Numbered from the stretch's first letter, positions 20,157 through 29,983 are shown. The stretch: 64,000 bases of DNA from Sphingopyxis sp. LC363 (GCF_000756385.1 NZ_JNFC01000023.1:124001-188000); one strand, 5' to 3'. The notes: generated by a model from the letters alone, not told the origin. Translations and numbers: made by a program.

Positions 20157-21080
20157 ATGAGTGAATCGGTCCTCTCCCCCGGCATCGACCCGCCGTCGCC
20201 GACGCTGTCGGCGCGCCTGCACGAGCTGGCGGATTATCTGACCGCGCCCGCGGTGGGCCGGTTGACCGAAGAACAGCGCGCGTTGGCGCTGGGCATCGCG
20301 CGGCGGATGGTCATGGACATCGCTGCGCGGCTCGATCCCGCGATCGATCCCGCAGCTCTATGGAATGAGTGGCTTCGCGGCGGACTGCCCTCCGCACCCC
20401 GGCTCGCGGGCGTCTGTTTCGCGCGCGTCGAGGAACATCGCTGGCGCGAGCAATCGACACAGCGCAGCAGCCCGCCGCCGCTGCTGTCCGAACCCGAAGC
20501 GGCGAACGACGAGGCGCCTCCCGTCGGCGAAGCGCTGTCCGACGTCGACCAAGCCTATCTGGCGTTGCAGATCGCCGACCGCCGGCGGTTCGACGCGCTT
20601 GGCAATCCGGCGATCGCGATCGCCGACCTCGATAGCGAGACCTTCCGGGCGCTGCTGCTCGATATCGCGGCGTGGCGGTTGGCCGAGGTGAGCAAGGACG
20701 CGAAGCGCGCCGCCAAGCTGGGCGACGCCGTGCGCGCCGAAACAGACCGCCACGCGACCGAAAGCGGGATCGCGGACGCGGGACGCGCCTACCACGAAGC
20801 ACTGGGCGCCGATGCCGCCGATGCGGCGGCCGCCGCGATCGCACGGCACGATTGGCCCGTGCTGATCGCGCTCGCGGCGGCGGCGCATCGCCGCAGCTAT
20901 GACGACATGGCGCTGGCGCTGCTGACCGCCGAGAGCGCGGCGCTGCCGTCGCTTTTCGCGCCGCTGCGGCTCGATCGGCTGGCGCTGGCGCCGATCGAGG
21001 CATCGCTGGCGATGCTGCCGGCACGCGCGGTGGGCGACGACGACCATAACGAATGTCGAAGCACGGAGCGCGTACGGTGA
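20157..21080 (+). CDS. hypothetical protein, alanine-rich helical
   Basis: 307 residues, almost wholly α-helical in character, soluble, without a signal peptide. Not recognised. The N-terminal half has LSARLHELADYLTAPAVGRLTEEQ; the second half is very Ala/Asp-rich (ADAADAAAAAIARHDW). Loose resemblance to DUF2336-type proteins found beside sphingomonad signalling genes is possible but not supported by a motif. It overlaps the start of the histidine-kinase-like gene, so the two are probably coupled. An imperfect CtrA-like box lies upstream at 20117-20131. Confidence 0.6.
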   Translation: MSESVLSPGIDPPSPTLSARLHELADYLTAPAVGRLTEEQRALALGIARRMVMDIAARLDPAIDPAALWNEWLRGGLPSAPRLAGVCFARVEEHRWREQSTQRSSPPPLLSEPEAANDEAPPVGEALSDVDQAYLALQIADRRRFDALGNPAIAIADLDSETFRALLLDIAAWRLAEVSKDAKRAAKLGDAVRAETDRHATESGIADAGRAYHEALGADAADAAAAAIARHDWPVLIALAAAAHRRSYDDMALALLTAESAALPSLFAPLRLDRLALAPIEASLAMLPARAVGDDDHNECRSTERVR

Positions 21081-22471
21081 ACGAGCGCGTCATCCGGGGC
21101 CGGATCGACCGGTCGGGCGCGCTGGTAAGCGCCGACGCGCCGCTGCTGCGCCTGCAACAGCGCGCGGGCGCGGGACTCGACAAGCCGCTCGCGCTGCCGC
21201 ACCTCGCGCGCCTCGTCACGCTGGCGCAGCGGCTGCATCGCGACATCAGTCGGCCGCTGTATGCGGCCGACGACCATAGCGACATCCACGCGCTCGTCCG
21301 CATCACCCCCGACGCCGACGGTGCAAGCCTCGAGATCACCGACTGGCGTACCCGGCCGCTGAGCCAACCCCAGACGCCGCCGATTGCCGAGGGCGCCGTG
21401 GTTCCGCAAAGCTGGGCATGGGAATGCGACCAGCAATTGCGTATCGTCGCGCTGCGCGCGGCGGCCGATGCCCCGCCGGTTCCCGAAGGCTGGGAAGGGC
21501 GCTCGCTTTCCGAATTGTTCGAGTTGCAGCCCGACGATGACGGCCGTTTTCCGGTGCTGCGCGCGCTGGCGCGGCAGGCGCGCTTCGACGGCCAGCGCGT
21601 CCGGACGGGGCAGATGATGATGACGCTCGCCGGCGAGGCCTTGTTCGACGCGACCGGACGCTTCACCGGCTTTCGGGGCAACGCGGTCGCCGCCGAGGAG
21701 CAGCCCGCGGCTCAGCAAAGGAATCCCGGCGCGCTCGTCGATCCGGCCTTTGGATCGCTACCGCTTTCGGACCCGCAGTTCGGGCGCCGCATCGACGGCG
21801 CGCTACGCGGACCATTGAGCCGCATCATCGCGACGGCCGAGACGATTTCGGGCCAGTTCGACGGGCCGATCCGCGCTGATTATGCGCGCTACGCCGGCGA
21901 TATCGCGCACGCCGGGCGGCACCTGCTCGGCCTCGTCGACGACCTTGCCGACCTCCAGAATATCGAGCGCCCCGGTTTCAAGGCGGCACGCGACGAGATC
22001 GACCTCGGCGATCTGGCCCGCCGCGCCGTGGGCCTGCTCGCCATGAAGGCCGAGGAAAAGGGCATCCGCATCGACGCGCCGCGCACCGACGACCGGGCGC
22101 CAGCCTATGGCGAGTTTCGTCGCGTTCTGCAGGTGCTGCTCAACCTGCTCGGCAACGCGATCCGTTACTCGCCCGACAATTCGCAGATATGGATTCGCGT
22201 CGACCGCGAAGAAGACCGCGCGACGGTGACCGTCGCCGACCAGGGGCAGGGCATCGACGCCGAGCAGCAGGCGGTGGTGTTCGAAAAGTTCGAGCGGCTC
22301 GGGCGCACCGACAGCGGCGGATCGGGACTGGGCCTCTATATCGCGCGCCGTCTGGCGCGTGCGATGGACGGCGACCTGACCGTCGACAGCGCGCCGGGGC
22401 AGGGAGCGCGGTTCACCTTGAGCCTGCCGGTGCGGGATGACGATACAAGGGACGTCAGCAACCGGTCGTAA
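21077..22471 (+). CDS. histidine-kinase-like protein lacking the phosphoacceptor His
   Basis: 464 residues. The C-terminal HATPase domain is complete: N box NLLGNAIRYSP, G1 VADQGQGID, and G2 GGSGLGLYIARR. At the dimerisation helix the usual HELRTPL reads GALRGPLSRI, with Gly241 in place of the His. N-terminal residues ~20-220 are a PAS-like region without membrane segments, so it is cytoplasmic. The protein may bind ATP but should not autophosphorylate in the normal way. A GTG start overlapping the preceding TGA and preceded by GGAG is chosen; an ATG eight codons earlier is the alternative. No response regulator is adjacent. Confidence 0.82.
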   Translation: MNERVIRGRIDRSGALVSADAPLLRLQQRAGAGLDKPLALPHLARLVTLAQRLHRDISRPLYAADDHSDIHALVRITPDADGASLEITDWRTRPLSQPQTPPIAEGAVVPQSWAWECDQQLRIVALRAAADAPPVPEGWEGRSLSELFELQPDDDGRFPVLRALARQARFDGQRVRTGQMMMTLAGEALFDATGRFTGFRGNAVAAEEQPAAQQRNPGALVDPAFGSLPLSDPQFGRRIDGALRGPLSRIIATAETISGQFDGPIRADYARYAGDIAHAGRHLLGLVDDLADLQNIERPGFKAARDEIDLGDLARRAVGLLAMKAEEKGIRIDAPRTDDRAPAYGEFRRVLQVLLNLLGNAIRYSPDNSQIWIRVDREEDRATVTVADQGQGIDAEQQAVVFEKFERLGRTDSGGSGLGLYIARRLARAMDGDLTVDSAPGQGARFTLSLPVRDDDTRDVSNRS

Positions 22472-22509
22472 GCCCGTGTCCTACGGATCAACGCATCCTA
22501 ACCCGCGCC

Positions 22510-24027
22510 CTATTGCCCGTAACCCGGCGTTCCCGCCAAACGCACGGCTTCGCGCGCGGCCGCGAAGAGCGCGCCGGCCTTGGCTTCGCACTCGCGCTGT
22601 TCATAGGCGGGGTCGCTGTCGGCGACGATGCCCGCGCCGGCCTGAACGTGCATTTCGCCATCCTTGACGATCGCGGTGCGCAGCACGATGCAGCTGTCCA
22701 TATTGCCGTCGGGGGCGAAATAGCCGACGCCGCCCGCGTAAGGCCCGCGCGCGTCGGCTTCGAGTTCGGCGATGATCTGGCAGGCGCGCACTTTGGGAGC
22801 GCCGCTGACCGTGCCCGCAGGAAAGCCGGCGAACAACGCATCGATCGCATCCTTGCCGGGCGCGATGCGGCCGATGACGTTCGAGACGATGTGCATGACG
22901 TGGCTGTAATATTCGACCGTATAGCTGTCGGTGACGGTCACGCTGCCGCCGACCGCCGCGCGGCCGACGTCGTTGCGGCCGAGGTCGAGCAGCATCAGAT
23001 GCTCGGCGCGCTCCTTGGGATCGGCGAGCAGGCTGTCGCGATTCTCGACATCCTCGGCGCTCGTGCGGCCGCGCGGGCGGGTGCCCGCGATCGGGCGGAT
23101 CGTGATCTCGCCGTCGCGCACCCGAACGAGGATTTCGGGCGACGAGCCGATCAGCGCGAAGCCGGGCAGGTCGAGGAAATAGAGGAAGGGCGAGGGATTT
23201 ATCCGCCGCAGCGCGCGATAGAGGTCGAACGGCGGCAGATCGAACGGGGTCGAGAAGCGCTGCGACAGCACGACCTGAAAAATGTCGCCCGCGGCGATAT
23301 AGTCTTTCGCTGTTGCCACCATCTTGGCGAAATGCGCGGGGGTCGTTGCGGGGGTCGCGGCGATATCGGTCGGCAGCGCGTCGGTCGTCGCACGATCGGC
23401 GTGCGCGCTGGCGCTCGACAGGCGCGCGGCGATGGTGTCGAGACGATCCTGCGCGGCGTCGATCATCCGGTCGATCGCGCCCTTCGCGTCGGGCCAGATC
23501 GGCGCGATGAGGAAGAGTTCGTCGGCGAGGCGGTCGAAGACGAGGATCACCGCCGGGCGCACGAAGATCATGTCGGGCAGGCCGAGGCCGGCGCCCGGCG
23601 CGCGCGGGATGCGTTCAACGAGGCCGATCGTTTCATAGGCGAAGAAGCCGACGAGCGTCGCGAGCGCCTTCGGCAGCCCCTCGGGCACGTCGAAGCGGCA
23701 TTCGGCGACGAGGTCGCGAAGCGCCTGCAGCGCGCCGGTTTCGAGGGGCTGGAACGCATCGCGATCGCGGCGCCAGTCGCGGTTGATCCGCGCGGCGTCG
23801 CCGGTGACCTCGAACATCAGGTCGGGGTCGAGTCCGATCAGGCTGTAGCGCCCGCGCGTCTCGCCGCTTTCGACCGATTCGAGCACCCAGTCGCCGCGGC
23901 CCGGCTCGATGAGCTTGAGCGCGGCCGAGACGGGGGTTTCGACGTCCGCGATGAAGCGCTGCCAGACGACCGCGCCGCGGCCCCGCGCCAGCGCTTCGAG
24001 CGCTGCGGCTCTTCCTTCGAGGCTCAC
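22510..24027 (-). CDS. trpE: anthranilate synthase component I
   Basis: 505 residues. Converts chorismate with ammonia from TrpG to anthranilate, the first step of tryptophan synthesis. Present are the feedback-inhibition segment VLESVESGETRGRYSLIG, GTRPRGRT, EHLMLLDLGRNDVGRAA, and FPAGTVSGAPKVRA with the C-terminal GGVGYF. GTG start, two bases after the ppiD stop, so it is coupled to ppiD. trpG and the rest of the pathway do not follow: the next gene downstream is convergent. Confidence 0.96.
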   Translation of the reverse strand: MSLEGRAAALEALARGRGAVVWQRFIADVETPVSAALKLIEPGRGDWVLESVESGETRGRYSLIGLDPDLMFEVTGDAARINRDWRRDRDAFQPLETGALQALRDLVAECRFDVPEGLPKALATLVGFFAYETIGLVERIPRAPGAGLGLPDMIFVRPAVILVFDRLADELFLIAPIWPDAKGAIDRMIDAAQDRLDTIAARLSSASAHADRATTDALPTDIAATPATTPAHFAKMVATAKDYIAAGDIFQVVLSQRFSTPFDLPPFDLYRALRRINPSPFLYFLDLPGFALIGSSPEILVRVRDGEITIRPIAGTRPRGRTSAEDVENRDSLLADPKERAEHLMLLDLGRNDVGRAAVGGSVTVTDSYTVEYYSHVMHIVSNVIGRIAPGKDAIDALFAGFPAGTVSGAPKVRACQIIAELEADARGPYAGGVGYFAPDGNMDSCIVLRTAIVKDGEMHVQAGAGIVADSDPAYEQRECEAKAGALFAAAREAVRLAGTPGYGQ

Positions 24028-24029
24028 TC

Positions 24030-25976
24030 TTATTCGACGACCGGCGCGTTGCCGGTGAGTTCGGCGCGCAGCTGGGCGACGAGATCCTTGTTGATCGTCA
24101 CGCCGACGCGGCGCTTGGCTTCGGCGGCGAGCTGTTCGATCAGCTCGTTGCCGAAGGCGGGGGCTAGCGGCCGGGCGATCGCGGCGACGCGCTGCGGCTC
24201 GATCGCTTTCGGATCGGGGCGCTGCACATCGTTGAGCGCGATGACCATCCAGCCGCGATTGCCCGGGATTTCGAGCGTCTTGACGCTGTTCTTCGCCATC
24301 GAGAAAAGGAGGGCGAGTTCGGGCGGAACGGGCTTGCCGTCGGCGCCAAGCTCGGCGCGGCGGCCGCCGATCGCCTGCACGCTGCCGATGTTCGGACCGG
24401 CGGCGGCGACCGCTTCATTGAGGCTCTTGCCGCCCTCGACCGCCTTCACGATCGCGCGCGCCTTGTCGCGGGCGACCTTCTGCCCCTCGGCGAAGCGCCA
24501 TTCGCTGAGCAGGTCGGCGCGGATCTGCGCGAAGGGGGGCGGTGCGGCGGCGACGATCGACTTCACCGCGTAAACGGCGAATTTCTCATTCTCGACGATC
24601 GTCGCGATGTGACCCTCGCCTTCGCCCGCGGCCTGGAAGGCCTGCGCGACGAGCGGGGCGAGTTCGGGCGCGGGCACGAAGGCGGGCTGCTGCGGCGCAC
24701 GGCCGCTCGGCAGCAACGCGGGGGTTTCGACAAGCTGGAGCTTGCGGTCGGCGGCGACTTCCTCGACCGAGGCGCCGCCGTTCACGGCATCCTGAATCGC
24801 GTTGTAATAATCGACGATCGCTTCGTTCGCCTTGTTCTTCGCGAGTTCGGTGCGGATCTCTTCGCTCGCCTGCGCCAGAGTGCGCGCGGGCTTGGCGGTG
24901 ACGTCCTCGACGCGCGCGACGGTCCAGCCGAGGCCGGTCTGCGTCGGGCCGACGAGGTCGCCGCGCTGCGCAGCGAAAGCGGCCTTCGCCGCGGCGGCGG
25001 TGGTCGTTGCTGCATAGGCCGATTCGGTCAGGTCGCCGGTGGTCGAGGCCGACAGGCCCGCCGCCTGCGCCGCCGCGGCGAGCGAGGTGCCGCCGCGAAC
25101 CTTCGCGGCGAGCGCGTTTGCTGCCGCCTGATCGGGGAGGATCACCTGCGCGAAGCGGCGCGTTTCGCTCGCGGCATATTGCGCGGCATTGTCCTTATAG
25201 ACCTTGGCGATTTCGGCGTCGGTGACCGCGGGAACGGGAACCGTGGCGCGGTCGAACAAGGCGTACTGGATCACGCGGCGTTCGGGCACGGTGAACTTCG
25301 CCTTGTTCTGCGACAGGAAGGTCTGGAGCGCCGCGTCGCCGGGGTCGGCGGTCGGCGCGAAGGGGCTGGACGGAATGAAGGTCGCCTGACCGCGGCGCTG
25401 TTCGAGGAGCAGCGCGGCATAGGGCTGCGCCATGCCGAGCGCGATGCGCGGCATTTGCGCGATCGGCGCGGCGAGCTGTTCGACGAGGAGCTGCTGGCGC
25501 AGGTCGCGGCGCAGCTGCGCCTCGCTGATGCCGTTCTGCCGCAGGAAGTTTTCGAACACCGTCTGGTCGAACTTGCCCGACACGCCGGCGAAAGCGGGCA
25601 GGTCGGCGATGCGGCCGTCGATCAGCCGCTTGCTGACGCCGAAGCCCAGCTCGGTCGCGAACTGGTCGAACGCCGATCCTTCGACGAGCTGATCGAGCAC
25701 CTGGTCGAGCCCGCCCGATTCGACGAAGGCGGCCATCGTCAGCCCGGGCTGGTCCTGCCGCGCCTGATTATAGGTCTGACGCACGCGCTCGCGCAGTTCG
25801 CCGACGCCGATATTCTCGCTGCCGACCTTCGCGACATTGGCGCCGCCGATCCCGCCGAAGGTCGAGTTGCCGGTGACGTCGCTGAGCGCAAAGGCGACCC
25901 CGACAAGCACGACGAAGGCGAGCGCGAGGAATTTGCCGATCGTCGAGGAAAACATGGCGCGAATGGCGGTGATCAT
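24030..25976 (-). CDS. ppiD: PpiD-type membrane-anchored peptidylprolyl isomerase
   Basis: 648 residues. A short cytoplasmic N-terminus (MITAIRAMFSSTIGK) and one transmembrane helix (residues 16-34) anchor a SurA-N-like chaperone region (VGELRERVRQTYNQARQD...) and parvulin-type rotamase domains, which are divergent and may be inactive. PpiD-type proteins sit at the Sec translocon and help newly exported proteins fold. The frame is open 259 codons further upstream, antisense to tpiA, and that part is rejected. Cotranscribed with trpE, two bases apart. Confidence 0.88.
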   Translation of the reverse strand: MITAIRAMFSSTIGKFLALAFVVLVGVAFALSDVTGNSTFGGIGGANVAKVGSENIGVGELRERVRQTYNQARQDQPGLTMAAFVESGGLDQVLDQLVEGSAFDQFATELGFGVSKRLIDGRIADLPAFAGVSGKFDQTVFENFLRQNGISEAQLRRDLRQQLLVEQLAAPIAQMPRIALGMAQPYAALLLEQRRGQATFIPSSPFAPTADPGDAALQTFLSQNKAKFTVPERRVIQYALFDRATVPVPAVTDAEIAKVYKDNAAQYAASETRRFAQVILPDQAAANALAAKVRGGTSLAAAAQAAGLSASTTGDLTESAYAATTTAAAAKAAFAAQRGDLVGPTQTGLGWTVARVEDVTAKPARTLAQASEEIRTELAKNKANEAIVDYYNAIQDAVNGGASVEEVAADRKLQLVETPALLPSGRAPQQPAFVPAPELAPLVAQAFQAAGEGEGHIATIVENEKFAVYAVKSIVAAAPPPFAQIRADLLSEWRFAEGQKVARDKARAIVKAVEGGKSLNEAVAAAGPNIGSVQAIGGRRAELGADGKPVPPELALLFSMAKNSVKTLEIPGNRGWMVIALNDVQRPDPKAIEPQRVAAIARPLAPAFGNELIEQLAAEAKRRVGVTINKDLVAQLRAELTGNAPVVE

Positions 25977-26153
25977 GAAGCGGGCATTCTTTCCGGCAGG
26001 GCGCGGGTACGCGCGATTGCGCGCTGCTTTAGGCGCGAGGCGGTGCGGTATCAAGGCTGGATGGGGTTTTGTGGCGTGCGACACGCCTTGCCTATGTCGC
26101 CCGCGCGCCGCTAGGGGCGATGGCAAGGTTTGAACAGTCGGAGAGGCGAGCAG

Positions 26154-26903
26154 ATGGCGCGGCGCAAATATGTGGTCGGCAACTGGAAGATGAACGGATT
26201 GTCGGATGCCGTTCCCGAGGCGCAGGCGATCTTCGCTGCGGCGGCGGAGCATGACGGCGTCGATGTCGCCATTTGTCCGCCCTTCACGCTGATCGGTCCG
26301 ATGGTTGCCGCGGCGCCAGGCGGCGCGGTCGGCGGGCAGGATTGCCACAGCGCGGCCTCGGGCGCCTTCACCGGATCGGTCGCGGCGCCGATGCTCGCAG
26401 ACATCGGCGCGCGCGTCGTGATCGTCGGGCATAGCGAGCGGCGCGAAGGCTTCGGCGAAAGCGACGCCGACGTGCGCGCCAAGGCCGAAGCCGGGCTGGC
26501 TGCCGGATTGTCGGTGATCCTTTGCGTCGGTGAGCCGCGCGAAGTGCGCGAATCGGGCGGGGCGATCGACTATGTGCTGGCGCAGATCGCGGGCTCGGTG
26601 CCCGACGCTTTCGATGCGCAGCGCCTTGCCATCGCTTATGAGCCGATCTGGGCGATCGGAACGGGGCTTGTTCCCACCGTGGCCGATGTGGCGGCGATGC
26701 ACGGCGCGATCCGCGTTGCACTCGCGGCGCGGTTCGGCGGCGCCGCCGGACAAATGCGCATTCTTTATGGCGGATCGGTCAACGGCGACAATGCGGCCGA
26801 ACTGCTCGGCGCGGGCGATGTCGACGGCGCGCTGGTCGGTGGAGCGAGCCTGACGGCGGCGAAGTTCGTGCCGATCGTGGCGGCTGCAACGGAGTTGGGT
26901 TGA
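26154..26903 (+). CDS. tpiA: triose-phosphate isomerase
   Basis: 249 residues, usual length. Interconverts dihydroxyacetone phosphate and glyceraldehyde 3-phosphate. Active-site elements are NWKMNG (Lys), IVGHSERR (His), AYEPIWAIGTG (Glu and the mobile loop) and YGGSV for phosphate binding. The ATG has GGAGAGGCGAG upstream and opens MARRKYVVGNWKM. Divergent from ppiD. A family A repeat begins six bases after the stop. Confidence 0.97.
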   Translation: MARRKYVVGNWKMNGLSDAVPEAQAIFAAAAEHDGVDVAICPPFTLIGPMVAAAPGGAVGGQDCHSAASGAFTGSVAAPMLADIGARVVIVGHSERREGFGESDADVRAKAEAGLAAGLSVILCVGEPREVRESGGAIDYVLAQIAGSVPDAFDAQRLAIAYEPIWAIGTGLVPTVADVAAMHGAIRVALAARFGGAAGQMRILYGGSVNGDNAAELLGAGDVDGALVGGASLTAAKFVPIVAAATELG

Positions 26904-26909
26904 TCAATT

Positions 26910-26989
26910 CCGTCGCCCCCGCGACGGCGGGGGCCGCAATCGACCTAGCGCAACCTCTCCAGCGGCCCCCGCCTTCGCGGGGGCGACGA
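26910..26989. repeat. REP-like inverted pair, family A copy 3
   Basis: Family A arms in inverted orientation around a shorter ~24-base spacer. The left arm has one change in the loop (GACG instead of GAAG), so it is a slightly decayed copy. It lies between tpiA and secG, which run in the same direction. Confidence 0.88.
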
Positions 26990-27074
26990 TTAGGTATGGG
27001 TTGAAGCGAAGCCGCTTCGTCTCTATGTGCGCCGCGGGCGCGGTCCGTGTGAGGCCGTGCGAGTTCGGGAAATC

Positions 27075-27533
27075 ATGATGTCCAGCCTTTTCACCTTCCT
27101 GCTTGTCGTCCAGGCGCTCGTTGCCGCGGCGATGATCGGCGTCATCCTGATGCAGAAGTCGGAAGGTGGCGGTCTGGGTGTCGGCGGCAGCCCGGCGGGC
27201 CTGCTGTCGGCGCGCGGCGCGGCGGACTTCATGACCCGTGCGACGACGGTCCTTGCGACCGCCTTTGTCGCACTGTCGATCCTGCTCGCGGCGATGGCCT
27301 CGGTCGGCCGCAGCGGTTCGACGATCGACACCTCACTGTCGAAATCGGCGCAGACGAGCGGCGCGGCGCCGTCCTCGTCGCTGACCGGCCCGGCGCAGTC
27401 CGCCCAAGGCACTGCGCCCGCAAATGCGGCGCCGGCCCCGGCGAGCGACGATCCGCTGGCGGCTGCGGCCGCCGCGGCGGCAAGTCAGGAAGCCGCTCCG
27501 GCTCCCGCGCAGGCGCCCCCCGCCAAGAAATAA
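27075..27533 (+). CDS. secG: preprotein translocase subunit SecG
   Basis: 152 residues. The SecG core is in the first 75: two helices flanking the MIGVILMQKSEGGGLGVGG loop and AADFMTRATTVLAT. It assists SecYE-mediated export. The tail, residues ~80-152, is a long Ala/Pro/Ser-rich low-complexity extension typical of alphaproteobacteria. Adjacent ATG codons at 27075 and 27078 are both possible starts. It is followed by pyrG after 107 bases without a visible terminator; tpiA-secG-pyrG is a conserved order. Confidence 0.93.
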   Translation: MMSSLFTFLLVVQALVAAAMIGVILMQKSEGGGLGVGGSPAGLLSARGAADFMTRATTVLATAFVALSILLAAMASVGRSGSTIDTSLSKSAQTSGAAPSSSLTGPAQSAQGTAPANAAPAPASDDPLAAAAAAAASQEAAPAPAQAPPAKK

Positions 27534-27640
27534 CCGGCGGCTTCGGCCTCCGACCAGACCCGCCCGGCGGAAATATTTTCCGCGGCAAGCGATTCGACGG
27601 CTTGCGCCGTCCCCCTCCCGTTGAGTAAGTCTTTCCTCCC

Positions 27641-29272
27641 ATGGCGCGGTTCATTTTTATCACCGGCGGCGTGGTCTCCTCGCTTGGCAAAGGTTTGATG
27701 GCGGCTAGCCTCGCAGCCTTGTTGCAGGCGCGCGGCTATCGCGTCCGTATTCGCAAGTTCGATCCCTATCTGAACGTCGACCCGGGCACGATGTCGCCCT
27801 ATCAGCACGGCGAGGTCTATGTGACCGACGACGGGGCCGAGACCGACCTCGACCTCGGCCATTACGAGCGTTTTACGGGCGTTGCGGCGCGGCAGAGCGA
27901 CAATGTCACCTCGGGCCGCATCTATCAGGGCATCATCGCCAAGGAACGCCGCGGCGACTATCTGGGCGCGACGGTGCAGGTCGTCCCGCACGTCACCGAC
28001 GCGATCAAGGAATTCGCGCGCGCCGAGACCGACGACCTGGACTTCGTGCTGTGCGAAATCGGCGGCACGGTCGGCGACATCGAATCGCTTCCCTTCATCG
28101 AGGCGATCCGCCAGCTCAAGAACGAGGTCGGGCGCGAAAATGCGATCTCGGTCCACGTCACGCTGGTGCCGTACATCGCCGCCGCTGGCGAACTGAAGAC
28201 CAAGCCGACGCAGCACAGCGTGCGCGAGCTCGCGTCCTTGGGCGTCCAGCCCGACATCCTGCTCTGCCGCTGCGAAAAGCCGCTGCCCGAGACCGAACGC
28301 GCGAAAATCGCGCAATTCTGCAACGTCCGCAAGGAAGCGGTGATCCCCGCCCTCGACGCTGACAGCATCTATTCGGTGCCCGTCCAATATCATGGCGAGG
28401 GCCTCGATTCCGAGGTACTGCACGCCTTCGGTATCCACGACGCGCCCGCGCCCGATCTGACGCGCTGGTACGACATCATGGACCGCAAGCAGCATCCCGA
28501 GGGCGAGGTCACGATCGGCGTCGTAGGCAAATATGTGTCGCTGCCCGACGCCTATAAATCGCTCAACGAAGCACTGGTCCATGGCGGCATGGCGCACCGG
28601 GTCAAGGTCAACATCCGCTGGCTCGACGCCGAAATGTTCGAGCGTGACGAGGATCTCGCCGCCAATCTCGAACCGATGCACGGCATTCTCGTCCCCGGCG
28701 GTTTTGGCGAGCGCGGGTCCGAAGGCAAGATTTCGAGCGTGCGCTTCGCGCGCGAACGCGGCGTGCCCTTCTTCGGCATCTGCCTCGGCATGCAGATGGC
28801 GTGCATCGAGGGCGCGCGGAACACGAGCGGCATCAAGGACGCGTCGAGCACCGAATTCGGGCCAACGGACGAGCCCGTCGTCGGGATGATCACTGAATGG
28901 ATGAGCGACGAAGGCCTGCAGAAGCGCGGCGCCGACACCGATCTGGGCGGCACGATGCGGCTCGGCGCCTATGAAGCGAAGCTGTCGCCGAACAGCCATG
29001 TCGCGAGCGTCTATGGCGCCAACGACATCAGCGAGCGCCACCGTCATCGTTACGAGGTCAACGGCGCCTATCGCGAGCAACTCGAAAAGGGCGGGCTCGT
29101 CTTTTCGGGCATGTCGCCCGACGGCATGTTGCCGGAAATCGTTGAGCGCCCGGACCATCCGTGGTTTATCGGGGTGCAGTTCCACCCGGAACTCAAATCG
29201 AAGCCGTTCGACCCGCATCCTTTGTTCGCGGGATTCATCGAAGCGGCGGTGAAGCAGAGCCGGCTGGTTTAG
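27641..29272 (+). CDS. pyrG: CTP synthase
   Basis: 543 residues, typical length. Aminates UTP to CTP using glutamine and ATP. The N-terminal synthetase domain opens with [16 protein letters not shown] (P-loop-like). The class I glutaminase domain has the nucleophile Cys in [11 protein letters not shown] and the His-Glu pair in QFHPEL. The start codon is unambiguous from N-terminal homology. A Crp-type regulator follows 27 bases later, close enough for one transcript. Confidence 0.98.
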   Translation: MARFIFITGGVVSSLGKGLMAASLAALLQARGYRVRIRKFDPYLNVDPGTMSPYQHGEVYVTDDGAETDLDLGHYERFTGVAARQSDNVTSGRIYQGIIAKERRGDYLGATVQVVPHVTDAIKEFARAETDDLDFVLCEIGGTVGDIESLPFIEAIRQLKNEVGRENAISVHVTLVPYIAAAGELKTKPTQHSVRELASLGVQPDILLCRCEKPLPETERAKIAQFCNVRKEAVIPALDADSIYSVPVQYHGEGLDSEVLHAFGIHDAPAPDLTRWYDIMDRKQHPEGEVTIGVVGKYVSLPDAYKSLNEALVHGGMAHRVKVNIRWLDAEMFERDEDLAANLEPMHGILVPGGFGERGSEGKISSVRFARERGVPFFGICLGMQMACIEGARNTSGIKDASSTEFGPTDEPVVGMITEWMSDEGLQKRGADTDLGGTMRLGAYEAKLSPNSHVASVYGANDISERHRHRYEVNGAYREQLEKGGLVFSGMSPDGMLPEIVERPDHPWFIGVQFHPELKSKPFDPHPLFAGFIEAAVKQSRLV

Positions 29273-29299
29273 AACGACGTAAAAGGGGTGCAGGGGCAG

Positions 29300-29983
29300 A
29301 TGGATCACGCGAAACTCGCCGAATTGCAGGGCCCCGACAGCATCTTTTCCGGCCTGACGATCGAGGATTGGGCCGAAATCGCGCGGCGCGCGGTGCAGGT
29401 CAATTTCGTCAAGGGCAAGGAATTGCTCGTCCAGGGCGACCCGGGCGACATGATGCTGATCCTGACCGAAGGCACCGCGCGGGTATCGATGCTGACCTCG
29501 GGCGGCCGCGAAATCGTGCTCGCTTATGCCGAACCGGGCGCGGTGCTCGGCGAGATCGCGCTCCTCGATGGCGGCGAGCGCACCGCGTCGGTGACCGCGA
29601 CGAGCGCGGGGAGCGCGCTCCAGCTCGGCCGCAACGCGCTCAAGGATTTCGCCGCGAGCCATCCCGAATTCGCCTGGTCGCTGATGCAGCAGCTCGCGCG
29701 GCGCTTGCGCACCGCCGACCAGACGATCGAGAGTGACCGCGCCTATGCCTCGGGCCCGCGGCTCGCGCGCTATCTGAAACGGCTGATTCGCAAGGATGTC
29801 GACGCATCACAGCGTGTCGAGCTGAGCCAGACCGAACTGGGCAATTTCGCCGGAATGAGCCGCGAGCATATCAACCGCCAGCTGAAAAGCTGGGAGGAGT
29901 CGGGCGTGATCTCGCTCGAGCAGGGGCGGGTGCGCGTGCTCGATGCGGAGATGCTCGAGGATATCAGCGAGAGCGAGGGATAG
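29300..29983 (+). CDS. Crp/Fnr family transcriptional regulator
   Basis: 227 residues. The cyclic-nucleotide-binding β-roll spans about residues 20-135 (GDMMLILTEGTARVS, GAVLGEIALLDGGERTASVTA), followed by a Crp-type helix-turn-helix (QTELGNFAGMSREHINRQLKSWEESG). There are no N-terminal cysteines, so it is not an oxygen-sensing Fnr; the GEIALLDGGERTAS phosphate-binding cassette favours a cAMP or cGMP ligand. The ATG is preferred to a GTG four codons upstream because AGGGGC lies just ahead of it. Targets cannot be inferred. Confidence 0.9.
   Translation: MDHAKLAELQGPDSIFSGLTIEDWAEIARRAVQVNFVKGKELLVQGDPGDMMLILTEGTARVSMLTSGGREIVLAYAEPGAVLGEIALLDGGERTASVTATSAGSALQLGRNALKDFAASHPEFAWSLMQQLARRLRTADQTIESDRAYASGPRLARYLKRLIRKDVDASQRVELSQTELGNFAGMSREHINRQLKSWEESGVISLEQGRVRVLDAEMLEDISESEG

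Noticed and set aside
21794..21830. Missing kinase histidine explained as a frameshift
   Set aside because: The frame is continuous with conserved Leu, Arg, Pro and Leu at the expected places on both sides.
25977..26753. 259-codon upstream extension of ppiD
   Set aside because: It is antisense to tpiA; the membrane anchor of PpiD begins right after the chosen ATG.
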